Shown here: one piece after another, positions 44,531 through 52,899 of the stretch
Numbering within the stretch: position 1 is the stretch's first letter
Layout: each line of letters opens with the position of its first letter
Origin: Pantanalinema sp. GBBB05
GTDB taxonomy: Bacteria > Cyanobacteriota > Cyanobacteriia > Leptolyngbyales > Leptolyngbyaceae
DNA: 64,000 nucleotides
Assembly (NCBI GenBank): GCA_016743235.1
Contig: VRZD01000024.1
Coordinates: 38,396-102,395, forward strand
Direction of reading: 5' to 3'
The notes under the pieces: model-generated
Seen by the model: only the letters and a program-made list of their open reading frames with translations
What the model was told of the DNA's origin: nothing
Database searches by the model: none
Program-made: the position numbers and the translations under genes

Positions 44531-44829
44531 GAGATTGCCTGGTAACGTTATTCGTCATCCTACGCACTTTGACTGAAACTGTCACTTAACTAGCGATGGA
44601 GATAGAATACACAATCTCCTCAACGTCACAATTCTATGGAGCATTGAGGATTGCCACTTAAGAGCATCACGATATAAATCTCATCAACAACTTAATTGAG
44701 CTAATGCTCATAGCAGTAGGGGCAAATTTTGTCGTCAACCAGCACCAAAGCTGATGGTGATCGACTCAATCCACCCCCGCGATCGTCCATATGAGGCTCG
44801 AAATGAGCACTGCCTGAGCAAAATTACAG
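44531..44829. other. Intergenic stretch, nothing recognised
   Basis: About 300 bases between the glycosidase gene and the small ORF behind cynS. I see no ORF, tRNA or strong terminator hairpin. Confidence 0.4.
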
Positions 44830-44964
44830 TCAGCGAGTTAAGAAGGTGAGGCTGTTAGATACGACTTGCCAAAGCCCAATAAAAGCTAAGACTTTGGTAA
44901 TAAATGGAATCCAGGCGGTTCCGGTCATCGGTTTTGCGATCGCATCATGACGCTTCATTGGCAT
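44830..44964 (-). CDS. Small putative membrane peptide (44 residues) in the cyanate operon
   Basis: Immediately downstream of cyanase, on the same strand, a 45-codon frame begins ATG 44964 with GGGAG five bases upstream, 9 bases after the cynS stop. The product has a basic start (MPMKRHDAIAKP) and a hydrophobic stretch (TAWIPFITKVLAFIGLWQVV), so it could form a single membrane helix. It ends SLTFLTR. A good ribosome-binding site and tight spacing argue that it is translated; the small size and the lack of a family that I know argue for caution. If real, it may modulate the cyanate transporter. Confidence 0.5.
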   Translation of the reverse strand: MPMKRHDAIAKPMTGTAWIPFITKVLAFIGLWQVVSNSLTFLTR

Positions 44965-44973
44965 CACTCCCAC

Positions 44974-45423
44974 CTACCATTTTTTGTAGGGCAAGAATTT
45001 ACCATTCATGGTCACTTTTACCCGATCGCCCTTGGGATCAACTTCTTTCTCAATGTCTAGGGTGAAATCGATCGCGCTCATAATGCCATCACCAAACTTC
45101 TCATGAATCACTTCTTTGATTGGCATACCATAGACTTGCATAATCTCATAGAAGCGATAGATCAACGGATCTGTAGGCACGATCGGTCCTAAACCTTTGG
45201 CGGGGAAGGACATCAATTCCGGTACTAACTCCTGACTGAGTCCCAACGCATAGAGCAATTTGCTGGCTTCATCTTCTGAAGCACTCGCCTGCCGATAAAT
45301 CACTGCCGCAATCCAGACTTCATCTCGACCGATCGCTTGCTCTAAATCGGTAAACGTCACGCCTTTAGCTTTCTTTGCTGCTAATAAAGTAGCGGTGATT
45401 GTAGGAAGTTCAGCGTTTGACAT
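44974..45423 (-). CDS. cynS: Cyanase (cyanate hydratase)
   Basis: Enzyme of 149 residues that turns cyanate plus bicarbonate into ammonia and carbon dioxide (via carbamate), in the cytoplasm as a decamer. The N-terminal helical domain (about 1-75) resembles a helix-turn-helix fold. The C-terminal domain holds the catalytic residues Arg 90 and Glu 93 (LIYRFYEIMQVYG) and Ser 116 (GDGIMSAIDF), equivalent to Arg96, Glu99 and Ser122 of the E. coli enzyme. It ends in the invariant NGKFLPYKKW. It is the last enzyme of a transporter-cyanase operon in the order A, B, D, S, as in other cyanobacteria. It provides nitrogen from cyanate. Confidence 0.97.
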   Translation of the reverse strand: MSNAELPTITATLLAAKKAKGVTFTDLEQAIGRDEVWIAAVIYRQASASEDEASKLLYALGLSQELVPELMSFPAKGLGPIVPTDPLIYRFYEIMQVYGMPIKEVIHEKFGDGIMSAIDFTLDIEKEVDPKGDRVKVTMNGKFLPYKKW

Positions 45424-45490
45424 CGTGTTCTCCTTTCAACAACTTTGATTACAAAATGGGTATGGGTGACCTAAAAGCCCCCTGAGCCAG

Positions 45491-46366
45491 CTACTTTCTG
45501 ACCCGAGACTCTTCCACAGCTCGGGTTTCATAGGAAAGATGTTGCTCCATTGCCGTTTTTAGCGCATGGTAGCCCGGATATTGATCGAGTTCTTCGCGTT
45601 TACGAGGGCGAGGAAATGGGACATCTAACACTTGGGCAATCTGGGCGGCAGGACCCCGGGTCATCATGACAATTTGATCGGATAGCAACAGTGCCTCCTC
45701 AATACTGTGAGTAATTAGAAGTACCGTTTTGCGCTCCTGCTCCCAAATCCGCTCGATCTCGTCTTGCAAGAAGCCACGAGTCAAGGCATCCAGTGCCCCA
45801 AACGGCTCATCCATCAATAGAATCTGGGGATTAATGGCTAGCGCTCGGGCAATCCCAACCCGCTGCTTCATGCCACCAGAAAGTTCATGAGGATGCTTAG
45901 CTTCGGCTCCGCGCAGACCTACTAAGGCAATGTAGTCTTGGATAATTGCCTTCCGCTCTGCGATCGCCATCATTGGATAAACAGTTTCCACCGCAAACTG
46001 AATATTTTCGGCAACAGTCATCCAGGGCATCAGGGCGTAATTCTGGAAAACCACTCCTCGATCGGGACCAGGAGCCGTTACGGATTGACCATGAATGGTG
46101 ACACTACCCGTGGTCGGTTGCGACAAGCCTGCAATGATATTCAGCAACGTAGATTTGCCGCAGCCTGAGGGACCAATAATTGAAACGAAGGTGTTAGGAG
46201 CAACATCTAAGTCAATATTGCCAAGTGCCACAAACTCTTTGGAGGTTCGTCGAAGAACGCGATCGAGCAAGCTACTCCGCCCCGGAAATACCTTAGAAAC
46301 ATTGTGCAGGGAGAGATGGGCAACGGATGTGTTAATTGAGGAAACCATGGGTTTAGAATCATACAT
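45491..46366 (-). CDS. cynD: Cyanate ABC transporter ATPase
   Basis: ATP-binding subunit of 291 residues of the NrtD/CynD/SsuB group. Walker A GPSGCGKST, Q-loop FQNYALMPW, signature LSGGMKQR, Walker B ILLMDEPFGALD and H-loop LITHSIEEA are all present. It pairs with the permease at 46369 and the binding protein at 47214. Linkage to cynS points to cyanate rather than nitrate, though related transporters carry both. The gap to the permease gene is 2 bases, so translation is probably coupled. The N-terminus is slightly extended (MYDSKPMVSS); an internal ATG seven residues in is an alternative start. Confidence 0.93.
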   Translation of the reverse strand: MYDSKPMVSSINTSVAHLSLHNVSKVFPGRSSLLDRVLRRTSKEFVALGNIDLDVAPNTFVSIIGPSGCGKSTLLNIIAGLSQPTTGSVTIHGQSVTAPGPDRGVVFQNYALMPWMTVAENIQFAVETVYPMMAIAERKAIIQDYIALVGLRGAEAKHPHELSGGMKQRVGIARALAINPQILLMDEPFGALDALTRGFLQDEIERIWEQERKTVLLITHSIEEALLLSDQIVMMTRGPAAQIAQVLDVPFPRPRKREELDQYPGYHALKTAMEQHLSYETRAVEESRVRK

Positions 46367-46368
46367 CG

Positions 46369-47199
46369 CTAAGACCTCTGCCCAAATGAAACCCAGTGTT
46401 GGAGTAACCCAAACACGCGATCCATAACTAGTCCAACTAAACCGACAATCAAAATGGCGGTAATCACACTAGTAATTTTGAGGTTGTTCCACTCATTCCA
46501 AACAAAGTAGCCAATTCCACCACTGAGCAAAATTTCGGCAGCAACAATCACTAACCAGGCAATTCCAAGGCTGATGCGTAATCCTGCCACAATATGAGGA
46601 GCGGCTGCCGGCAAAATCACCTTAGTAATTGTGCGCCACCGCGAAGCTCCTAGGGTGCGAGCAACATTGATATAGGTTGGATCGACATTGCTGACCCCAA
46701 ACTTGGTATTGATCAAGGTTGGCCAAATACTAGTGATCGCAATTACAAACAACGCCGTTTTCTCGGAATCTCGCATTAACGCCAAACCTAAAGGCAACCA
46801 GGCGAGTGGAGAAACAGGACGCAGAATTTGAATAAATGGATCAACCGCTTTGGAAACAACTTCGGATAATCCGATGAGGATCCCCAAAGGAATAGCGATC
46901 GCAGATCCTAGCAGGAACCCAGTCAATACGCGTCGCAAACTAGTCATCAATAGTAAACCAATACCCTGATCATTTGGTCCATTATCGAAAAACGGATCAG
47001 ATATCCAGAACCAGAAATCACTAATGGTCTGACTGGCCGAGGGCATGATGGGTAAAAAGAGTTTCAACTTAGTCCCCAACTCCCACAACCCGAGAAACAC
47101 CAGCAGAATCACCACAAATAGGATCAAAGCTCGTTGATTGGAATTCAGAGTTAACGCCTTTGTTCTCGGTCTGGCAGACTGCAAAACGTCATGTGTCAT
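46369..47199 (-). CDS. cynB: Cyanate ABC transporter permease
   Basis: Inner-membrane subunit of 276 residues with about six TM helices, NrtB/CynB/TauC type. The EAA-like cytoplasmic loop that contacts the ATPase is visible as INVARTLGASRWRTITKVILPAAAPHI. TM segments include ALILFVVILLVFLGLWELG, GFLLGSAIAIPLGILIG and AGLRISLGIAWLVIVAAEIL. It lies 14 bases after the binding-protein gene. Its role is to take cyanate (possibly nitrate) across the plasma membrane. Confidence 0.93.
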   Translation of the reverse strand: MTHDVLQSARPRTKALTLNSNQRALILFVVILLVFLGLWELGTKLKLFLPIMPSASQTISDFWFWISDPFFDNGPNDQGIGLLLMTSLRRVLTGFLLGSAIAIPLGILIGLSEVVSKAVDPFIQILRPVSPLAWLPLGLALMRDSEKTALFVIAITSIWPTLINTKFGVSNVDPTYINVARTLGASRWRTITKVILPAAAPHIVAGLRISLGIAWLVIVAAEILLSGGIGYFVWNEWNNLKITSVITAILIVGLVGLVMDRVFGLLQHWVSFGQRS

Positions 47200-47213
47200 G
47201 GCTGTAGACGTGA

Positions 47214-48791
47214 TTAAACGTTGAACTGCTTGATTTGGGCTTCTACATAAGCAGTGGGATTTTTAGGATCAAACTTGTCGTACTTTAAGGTTTCAATCCG
47301 TTCTACCTCTGTCGGTGGTGTTTGACCTAATTCTTTCTGTAACTCTGCTGCCACATCAGTGAGAAAGATTTCTTGGGCAATTTTGTCATAGTCTGCTTTG
47401 TCCTTAGGCATCAAATCCCAACGGACTAGTTGCGAGGAAATCCATTTGGCAAAACTTTTCCAGGGATAGGGATCAAACCCAATGCGATCGGGAACGTCTT
47501 GGGTATTCCCCAAACCATCCTCAAATTTACCCGTTAATACAGCTTCAACTACAGGCAAGGGTTGGTTGAGATATTTGCGTTCAATCAACGCCTTAGCCAC
47601 TTCTAGACGATTGGCAGGTGTATTGGCGTAGGCAGCCGCATCAACGATCGCCTGATTGACCGCACGGAAGGTATTGGGGTTAGCCTCAATCCAACTTTGG
47701 CTAGCTGCAAACGCACAACAGGGATGCCCATCCCATAGGTCTTTAGTCAGCATGTGAATGAAGCCCACTTGCTCAAACACTGCCCGCTGATTGAATGGAT
47801 CAGGCATGAGCATAGCATCAATCTCACCAGCTGCCATTTTTGCCACGCTATCGGGCGGCGGTACTGGGAAGATTTGCACATCCCGATCGGGGTCAAGTCC
47901 TCCAGTCGCTAGGTAGTAACGCACCAGCATGTTATGCATTGAGAAGGGGAAAGGCACACCAATCTTGAAGCCTTTAAAGTCTTTTGCTTCCTTGACGGTA
48001 TCTTTGTGCTTTAAGGCAACCGTGATAGCTTGTCCATTGATGTTTTCGATGCTAGCAAGTTTGATTGGAAATGCTGCCGAGCCTAATCCCAGCGTCATGG
48101 CGATCGGCATAGGAGACAGCATATGGTAGGCATCTAACTCGCCCGCGATCGCGGAATCCCTCACCGCTGCCCAGTTGGGCATCTTTTTCACATTCACATT
48201 TAAGCCATACTTCTGATAAAAGCCCAGAGGCTCAGACATGACGATCGGGGTAGCACAAGTGATCGGAATAAAACCAATCGTCAAATCTTTTTTCTCTAAA
48301 TTGGTTGGGGCGTTTGCCGCCGGTGACGGTTCTGTAGGGGCATTAGATCGTTGTTGCCCACAACTAGCCGCCGCAATCAGTGCTCCTGCTACCGCCACCC
48401 GTTTCAAAAATTCCCGCCGACTAAAGTCACTGCGGCGAATCGCCGTACTAAAGAACTCTGTAGCATGAACCCCAAACGCCGCTGTAAATACTTGATCAAG
48501 TCCACCCGCCGCTTGAATTAACTCCCGGCAAAACTGCTCGCGTTCAGGATTGCCACCCCCCACCTGACGCAGCAACAGGGCTTCTTTCATTTCCAGTTCG
48601 GTCAGCGTCTTTGCCAACTCTAGCGTCTCAGGTTGGTATAACCCCATACGCATCAGGTCATCAATCAACTCGGTGGGAGATTGGGGCATCCCTTCTGCTG
48701 CCTGCCAGTGATCATAAGGGAGGTGAGTGCCGCCACAGGGACAACGACTTAACTCTATGTCAGGCTGCGATCGCATATCTGCTGATACCAT
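47214..48791 (-). CDS. cynA: Cyanate ABC transporter substrate-binding protein with long N-terminal extension
   Basis: Binding protein of the NrtA/CmpA/CynA family. The binding domain (TIGFIPITCATPIVMSEPLGFYQKYGLNVNV) ends in an SRDBP-type fold. Unusually, a twin-Arg/lipobox-like signal (RREFLKRVAVAGALIAAASC) lies about 120 residues from the start. It is preceded by a separate segment with CPCGGTHLPYDHW and a helical region (TLTELEMKEALLLRQVG). No in-frame start lies just before the signal, so the extension seems to be real. I chose ATG 48791 because GGAG lies six bases upstream; the frame also extends to an ATG at 48845. The mature protein is probably lipid-anchored at the membrane. Confidence 0.88.
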   Translation of the reverse strand: MVSADMRSQPDIELSRCPCGGTHLPYDHWQAAEGMPQSPTELIDDLMRMGLYQPETLELAKTLTELEMKEALLLRQVGGGNPEREQFCRELIQAAGGLDQVFTAAFGVHATEFFSTAIRRSDFSRREFLKRVAVAGALIAAASCGQQRSNAPTEPSPAANAPTNLEKKDLTIGFIPITCATPIVMSEPLGFYQKYGLNVNVKKMPNWAAVRDSAIAGELDAYHMLSPMPIAMTLGLGSAAFPIKLASIENINGQAITVALKHKDTVKEAKDFKGFKIGVPFPFSMHNMLVRYYLATGGLDPDRDVQIFPVPPPDSVAKMAAGEIDAMLMPDPFNQRAVFEQVGFIHMLTKDLWDGHPCCAFAASQSWIEANPNTFRAVNQAIVDAAAYANTPANRLEVAKALIERKYLNQPLPVVEAVLTGKFEDGLGNTQDVPDRIGFDPYPWKSFAKWISSQLVRWDLMPKDKADYDKIAQEIFLTDVAAELQKELGQTPPTEVERIETLKYDKFDPKNPTAYVEAQIKQFNV

Positions 48792-48988
48792 AAGCCGCTC
48801 CGACTCTCGATGAGAATAAAACTTGACTCTGTTGCTTTGCAACATATCAGGCGGCGGCTAGCGATCGCATTGGACGAACTTTCGCCAGAATGGGATTTTT
48901 TTTCGCTCTTGGAGCGACGATGACATCAACATTCCAGGCAGGTGTTGTCTATCTATCGGATCAAGTTAGCTTTAACGCGAGCTTGGCG

Positions 48989-49576
48989 TCAGTTCTCGAT
49001 GCCCTGACAGAGTTGTTGGGGGAGTTGGTGAATAATGCGTTGAAAGGGTGCGAAGTCTTGCAGCCCATGACACAGGATCAGGGCGCCCTGAATGGCGATA
49101 ACCGCATCTTCTCCCCGTTGCTTGGCTAAATCCGCTGCCAATCCAGCCGCGATCAGTCGATTGGCGATCGCCTCAATCCACTGAGTCAATGCCTGACTAA
49201 TCTGGGCGTGAAACAACTCATCACTCGATTGCTCCAGAACCAGAACTGCCCATAAGCAAGAATTTTCTCCTTGATTAAAAAATCGACTGACTTCTTCAGC
49301 CATCGCTTGAAAGGCCGCGATCGGGGTGAATTGAGGATCGGTTTCCAGGGATAGGATCGGCAGCAGGCTCGTCTCTAACCACTGATTGACATACGCTAGA
49401 GCTGCCGCTGCCATTTCGGCTTTACCACCTGGAAAATGATGATAGAGACTGGCTTTCCCTAAACCAGTTGCCTGAGAAATCTTGGAGAGTGTTACCCCTT
49501 CATAACCAAATTGCCGAAACAGTTTCAGGAGCGTGGGTACATAGGTTTGTTTAGACATTGTTTGCCAGAAAGTCAT
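48989..49576 (-). CDS. TetR-family transcriptional regulator
   Basis: Regulator of 195 residues. The N-terminal TetR helix-turn-helix is clear: LLKLFRQFGYEGVTLSKISQATGLGKASLYHHFPGGKAEMA. The C-terminal ligand domain follows (ENSCLWAVLVLEQSS, YxxR-type TetR_C pattern with LILCHGL near the end). It precedes the cyanate operon in the same direction, 197 bases upstream of cynA, so it might regulate it; cyanobacterial cyn operons are usually under NtcA, so this is only a possibility. The start may be ATG 49576 or ATG 49558. Confidence 0.9.
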   Translation of the reverse strand: MTFWQTMSKQTYVPTLLKLFRQFGYEGVTLSKISQATGLGKASLYHHFPGGKAEMAAAALAYVNQWLETSLLPILSLETDPQFTPIAAFQAMAEEVSRFFNQGENSCLWAVLVLEQSSDELFHAQISQALTQWIEAIANRLIAAGLAADLAKQRGEDAVIAIQGALILCHGLQDFAPFQRIIHQLPQQLCQGIEN

Positions 49577-49760
49577 CTATTGATAACTTTACCCCAGGAA
49601 TATAATGGACACTGCGATGAGGCAGGCGAGCTGCACTGGCAGCCCTTAATCGGGGCTTGAGTTAAACCGTGAGAGCGACCAAAGCCATCCTTCGCTATTC
49701 ACTCAGTTGAAGCGGCATGTCACACGGTCATGTTCAGATCAAACCTGAATGAGATCGAGC

Positions 49761-49838
49761 GATTCATAATCAAATTTTATCTCAAATCGAGATCGCGATT
49801 AACGCTACTCAGTTTGAGCGGCATACAATTGAGTAACG
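49761..49838. repeat. Direct repeat, copy 1 (78 bases, period 105)
   Basis: Begins GATTCATAATCAAAT and ends CAATTGAGTAACG. It matches 49866-49943 with scattered changes. The whole interval 49577-50097 has no gene apart from these repeats and further TTGAGTAGCG-like words. Confidence 0.75.
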
Positions 49839-49865
49839 CCACGATCCAATTGAGTGCGATCGGGT

Positions 49866-49943
49866 GATTCATAATCAAATCTTATCTCAAATCAAGATTG
49901 CGCTTAACGGTATTGAGTGAGTTGGTCATGCAATTGAGTAGCG
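49866..49943. repeat. Direct repeat, copy 2 (78 bases, period 105)
   Basis: Begins GATTCATAATCAAATC and ends CAATTGAGTAGCG, paired with copy 1. A plus-strand ORF over the second copy (49898-50140) has repeat-like composition and is not a credible gene. Confidence 0.75.
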
Positions 49944-50097
49944 GTGTGCTCCAACAGCATGCGATCGGCGTGGCACTGAGTAGCATGGCGATCAAACTCA
50001 GTCCGGTCGGGGTCCAACTCATCGCGATTAATAAACCAGACATGAGTAACAACGGTAAATCATCATACTGTTTCGTTCAAGCCTCCTTGTTTAGCCT

Positions 50098-50565
50098 ATG
50101 CCTGTTGAATCTCCATCGCCTAGCGTTGACGAAACATTGAGTACCCTATGGGGGCTAGCGATCGGGCTGCTGTTGATGGTGGGCGGACTGTGGGTCCAGC
50201 AGATTCATCAGCGTGAGCAGGTTACTCTAAAGGAAGTTCAAGGCACAGTGGTCGATACCATCAGTCGGCGGGAGCGCGATGCCACCACCCATCAGGAAAA
50301 AATCACCTATGCGCCAGTAATTGAGTTTCCAGTGACTAACGATCGCACTCGGTTTACGGGCAAGTATGAATCCTACCGTGTGAGCAACGGTAAACCTGTT
50401 GTTGTGCGCTACAATCCCCAACAACCCGCCACCACAGCACAGGTAGTAGATCCGTTAGAAGGGTGGACACCCTGGGCAATGGTGGGGATTGGTGGACTAT
50501 CGGTGTTCTGGAGCCTGACTCCACTCTTGCTCAGGTGGACATCGGGTTGCCGCCGCGATCGCTAG
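50098..50565 (+). CDS. DUF3592-type membrane protein
   Basis: Protein of 155 residues with two TM segments: about 18-34 (WGLAIGLLLMVGGLWVQQ) and about 125-147 (WAMVGIGGLSVFWSLTPLLLRW). The loop between them has the DUF3592 layout: EVQGTVVDTISRRE, YAPVIEFPV, then VVVRYNPQQPATTAQVVDP. The family has no known function; members sit in the membrane with the loop probably outside. It lies 13 bases before the MocR gene in the same direction, which could be an operon or chance. Confidence 0.8.
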   Translation: MPVESPSPSVDETLSTLWGLAIGLLLMVGGLWVQQIHQREQVTLKEVQGTVVDTISRRERDATTHQEKITYAPVIEFPVTNDRTRFTGKYESYRVSNGKPVVVRYNPQQPATTAQVVDPLEGWTPWAMVGIGGLSVFWSLTPLLLRWTSGCRRDR

Positions 50566-50578
50566 GTGAGGATGGTAA

Positions 50579-52069
50579 TTGATAGATTTAGCCATTACGC
50601 TCGATAGCCAATCATCCCTACCCTTACATCAGCAGCTGTACGAAGAACTGCGTCGGGCAATCTTGAGCGGTCGATTATTACCACGCCAAAAGATTCCCTC
50701 GACCCGCAGTCTTGCCCAATCCCTGCAAGTCTCTCGGACTACTGTGACTCAGGGGTACGATCGCCTGCTGAGCGAAGGCTACCTTGAAACGATCGTTGGT
50801 TCGGGCACGTATGTCTGTGCTCAACTTCCCGATGACTTATTGCATTCAGCGCCGATAGATCCAGCCACGACTATTAATCCCCTGCCGATTCACCTGTCCG
50901 ACTATGGTGAGCGGCTCCGCCAAATGCCGTTCTCCCTCCAACCCAGCATCGACTTACCCATCAGTTTCCGGTATGGTCAACCTGCCCTCCAGCAGTTTCC
51001 CATCGCCCTCTGGCGCAAATTGCTATCCCGCTATTGTCTCAACAACACAGCTTGGTTGGATTATGCGATCGACTGGCAAGGCTATCCTCCCTTACGCGAC
51101 GCGATCGCCAATTACCTCACCCGATCGCGGGCAGTGCAGTGTGATCCCCAACAAATTATCCTCACCAATGGGACTCAGCAAGCCCTGGATCTAATCATGC
51201 GGTTGATGATTAACCCAGGGGATGGCATCGCGATTGAAGACCCCGGTTATTTAAGTGCTCGGCGCGTCTTTCTGAGTTATGGCGCCGAACTTTGCCCGAT
51301 TCCCGTCGATGAATCAGGGCTAGTTGTGGAAAAGCTGGCGCAACTTCCAGACCGATCGTTACGGTTAGTTTATGTCACCCCATCCCATCAGTTTCCTACA
51401 GGATCGATTCTGTCGCTAACCCGACGGCTAGAATTGCTGGTATGGGCAGAGCAGCATCGTTGTCTAATTTTAGAAGATGACTACGATAGTGAGTATCGCT
51501 ATGGCGTTCGTGAAGCATCTCTAAAAGAGAATCGTCCGATTCCGTCGTTGCAGGGATTGGATCGCAATCATTCCGTCATTTACATGGGTACATTTTCTAA
51601 AGTTCTGTTTCCTTCTCTCCGTATGGGGTATCTGGTGGTGCCGCCATCACTAGTGCCATTGGTAGCTCAAGCCAAATGGTTAGGCGATCGCCAACTACCT
51701 ACACTAGAGCAACATGTTTTGACTGAATTTATTGCTGCCGGACATTTAGAAAGCCATATCCGGAAAATGCGATCGCACTATGATCAATTGCGGCAAATCC
51801 TGGTACACGCTTTAAAGACTCATTTTGGTGATCGCGTTAGAGTGTTTGGGGAGAAAGCGGGAATTCATGTCATGGTTCAATTCCATACCCCTTGGTGTGA
51901 TGCCGAAGTGATCGAACGGGCAGCCCAGGTCGGTGTGGGCTTAATGTCAGCACAACCCCATTACTACTATCCCGACGATCGGGGAGAATTTATTTTAGGC
52001 TATGCCGATCTGGATGCTGCCCAAATTACCACTGGCATTAAGCGGTTGGCGCAAGGATTAAGCCAATAG
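50579..52069 (+). CDS. MocR-type regulator (GntR HTH plus aminotransferase-like domain)
   Basis: Regulator of 496 residues. The N-terminal winged helix-turn-helix of the GntR type (about 10-80) is LYEELRRAILSGRLLPRQKIPSTRSLAQSLQVSRTTVTQGYDRLLSEGYL. The C-terminal fold-type I aminotransferase domain shows NGTQQALDLIMRL, EDDYDSEYRY and the PLP Lys in YMGTFSKVLFPSLRMGY. MocR proteins bind PLP and control vitamin B6, GABA or amino acid metabolism; no target gene is adjacent that settles which. The start is TTG 50579, with GAGG seven bases ahead; no in-frame ATG is near. Confidence 0.93.
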   Translation: MIDLAITLDSQSSLPLHQQLYEELRRAILSGRLLPRQKIPSTRSLAQSLQVSRTTVTQGYDRLLSEGYLETIVGSGTYVCAQLPDDLLHSAPIDPATTINPLPIHLSDYGERLRQMPFSLQPSIDLPISFRYGQPALQQFPIALWRKLLSRYCLNNTAWLDYAIDWQGYPPLRDAIANYLTRSRAVQCDPQQIILTNGTQQALDLIMRLMINPGDGIAIEDPGYLSARRVFLSYGAELCPIPVDESGLVVEKLAQLPDRSLRLVYVTPSHQFPTGSILSLTRRLELLVWAEQHRCLILEDDYDSEYRYGVREASLKENRPIPSLQGLDRNHSVIYMGTFSKVLFPSLRMGYLVVPPSLVPLVAQAKWLGDRQLPTLEQHVLTEFIAAGHLESHIRKMRSHYDQLRQILVHALKTHFGDRVRVFGEKAGIHVMVQFHTPWCDAEVIERAAQVGVGLMSAQPHYYYPDDRGEFILGYADLDAAQITTGIKRLAQGLSQ

Positions 52070-52187
52070 TTTTACTGCTGGGCGATCGCCAGTTTAGCGG
52101 CACGTTACAGTTACAACATTTAGGCATTCCTAACTTGAATCTGTTGGTAAAACTATGACAGTGCTACCTGTAGGTCTGAGGGTAAAT

Positions 52188-52667
52188 TTATTGTGGTAGC
52201 GGAAAGCCATCTAGGGTTGCTTCAACCTGCACATGAGGATGACGCCGTTTATGCATTTGGAAGTTTTTGATCGCTTGCTGCTGATTCCAGCTGGGTTCAA
52301 AGCCAACTCGATGACCATCAAAATATAGTTCATAGCCAATTCTCTGACCATACCAAAAACCTTCCACTTGTTTATTGGGATAGGTCTTCTTGTTCCATTC
52401 TAAATTGGCGATCGCCTGCTGCCGATTCCACTTAGGTTCAGTACCAACTCGTTTACCATCCCAATACAATTCGTAGCCACGTCTTTCCTGATAAATGAAA
52501 ATTTGGGCAATTTGATGAGATTTTAGACTGGGGCTAACTTCCGCATTCTGGATAGCTAGAGAAGGTGCAGGGATGATGGCTGGGCTGGGAAGAGCCACAC
52601 TCAGGGTGAGTAAAGACAAGCTGCAACTAATGGTTTGAATCGATTGCCAAAATGAATAACGAGGCAT
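52188..52667 (-). CDS. Small secreted protein with a tandem 45-residue motif
   Basis: Protein of 159 residues with a signal peptide (about 1-30, ISCSLSLLTLSVALPSPAII). The mature part has two copies of one unit, about 65-108 and 109-150: RRGYELYWDGKRVGTEPKWNRQQAIANLEWNKKTYPN and RIGYELYFDGHRVGFEPSWNQQQAIKNFQMHKRRHPH. The repeated core is GYELY(W/F)DGxRVGxEPxWNxQQAI. I do not know the family. It is likely a periplasmic or extracellular protein. An intrinsic terminator of the next gene on the same strand lies upstream, so it has its own promoter. Confidence 0.75.
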   Translation of the reverse strand: MPRYSFWQSIQTISCSLSLLTLSVALPSPAIIPAPSLAIQNAEVSPSLKSHQIAQIFIYQERRGYELYWDGKRVGTEPKWNRQQAIANLEWNKKTYPNKQVEGFWYGQRIGYELYFDGHRVGFEPSWNQQQAIKNFQMHKRRHPHVQVEATLDGFPLPQ

Positions 52668-52802
52668 GATCTGATTTCCTTACAGTAGACTTGTTTCGGG
52701 GGATATGAACATCTATTACCTATTGCGGGTTGCTTTTAGAATCTATGCATTCTGGGTAACTGAAAAATTTTTGCTTCTGCATTGCCCTTAATCCATAAAA
52801 AA

Positions 52803-52826
52803 GGTGAGACAACAAATTGCCTCACC
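52803..52826 (-). terminator. Intrinsic terminator of the FG-GAP gene
   Basis: GGTGAGACAA pairs with TTGCCTCACC around CAAA, with one mismatch. On the minus strand the stem is followed by TTTTTT. It lies about 75 bases after the stop of the minus-strand gene at 52900. On the plus strand the stem is followed by TAAAAAG, so it acts mainly in the minus direction. Confidence 0.8.
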
Positions 52827-52899
52827 TAAAAAGTAGTTTTGCTGCATCTAGAGATCCTATGACCAAATAGTAGGATCTCATTGGTATGGCAGGATGACC

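Noticed and set aside
49898..50140. Plus-strand ORF of 80 residues
   Set aside because: Covers the second direct repeat and overlaps the DUF3592 gene start; composition is repeat-like, and there is no recognisable domain.
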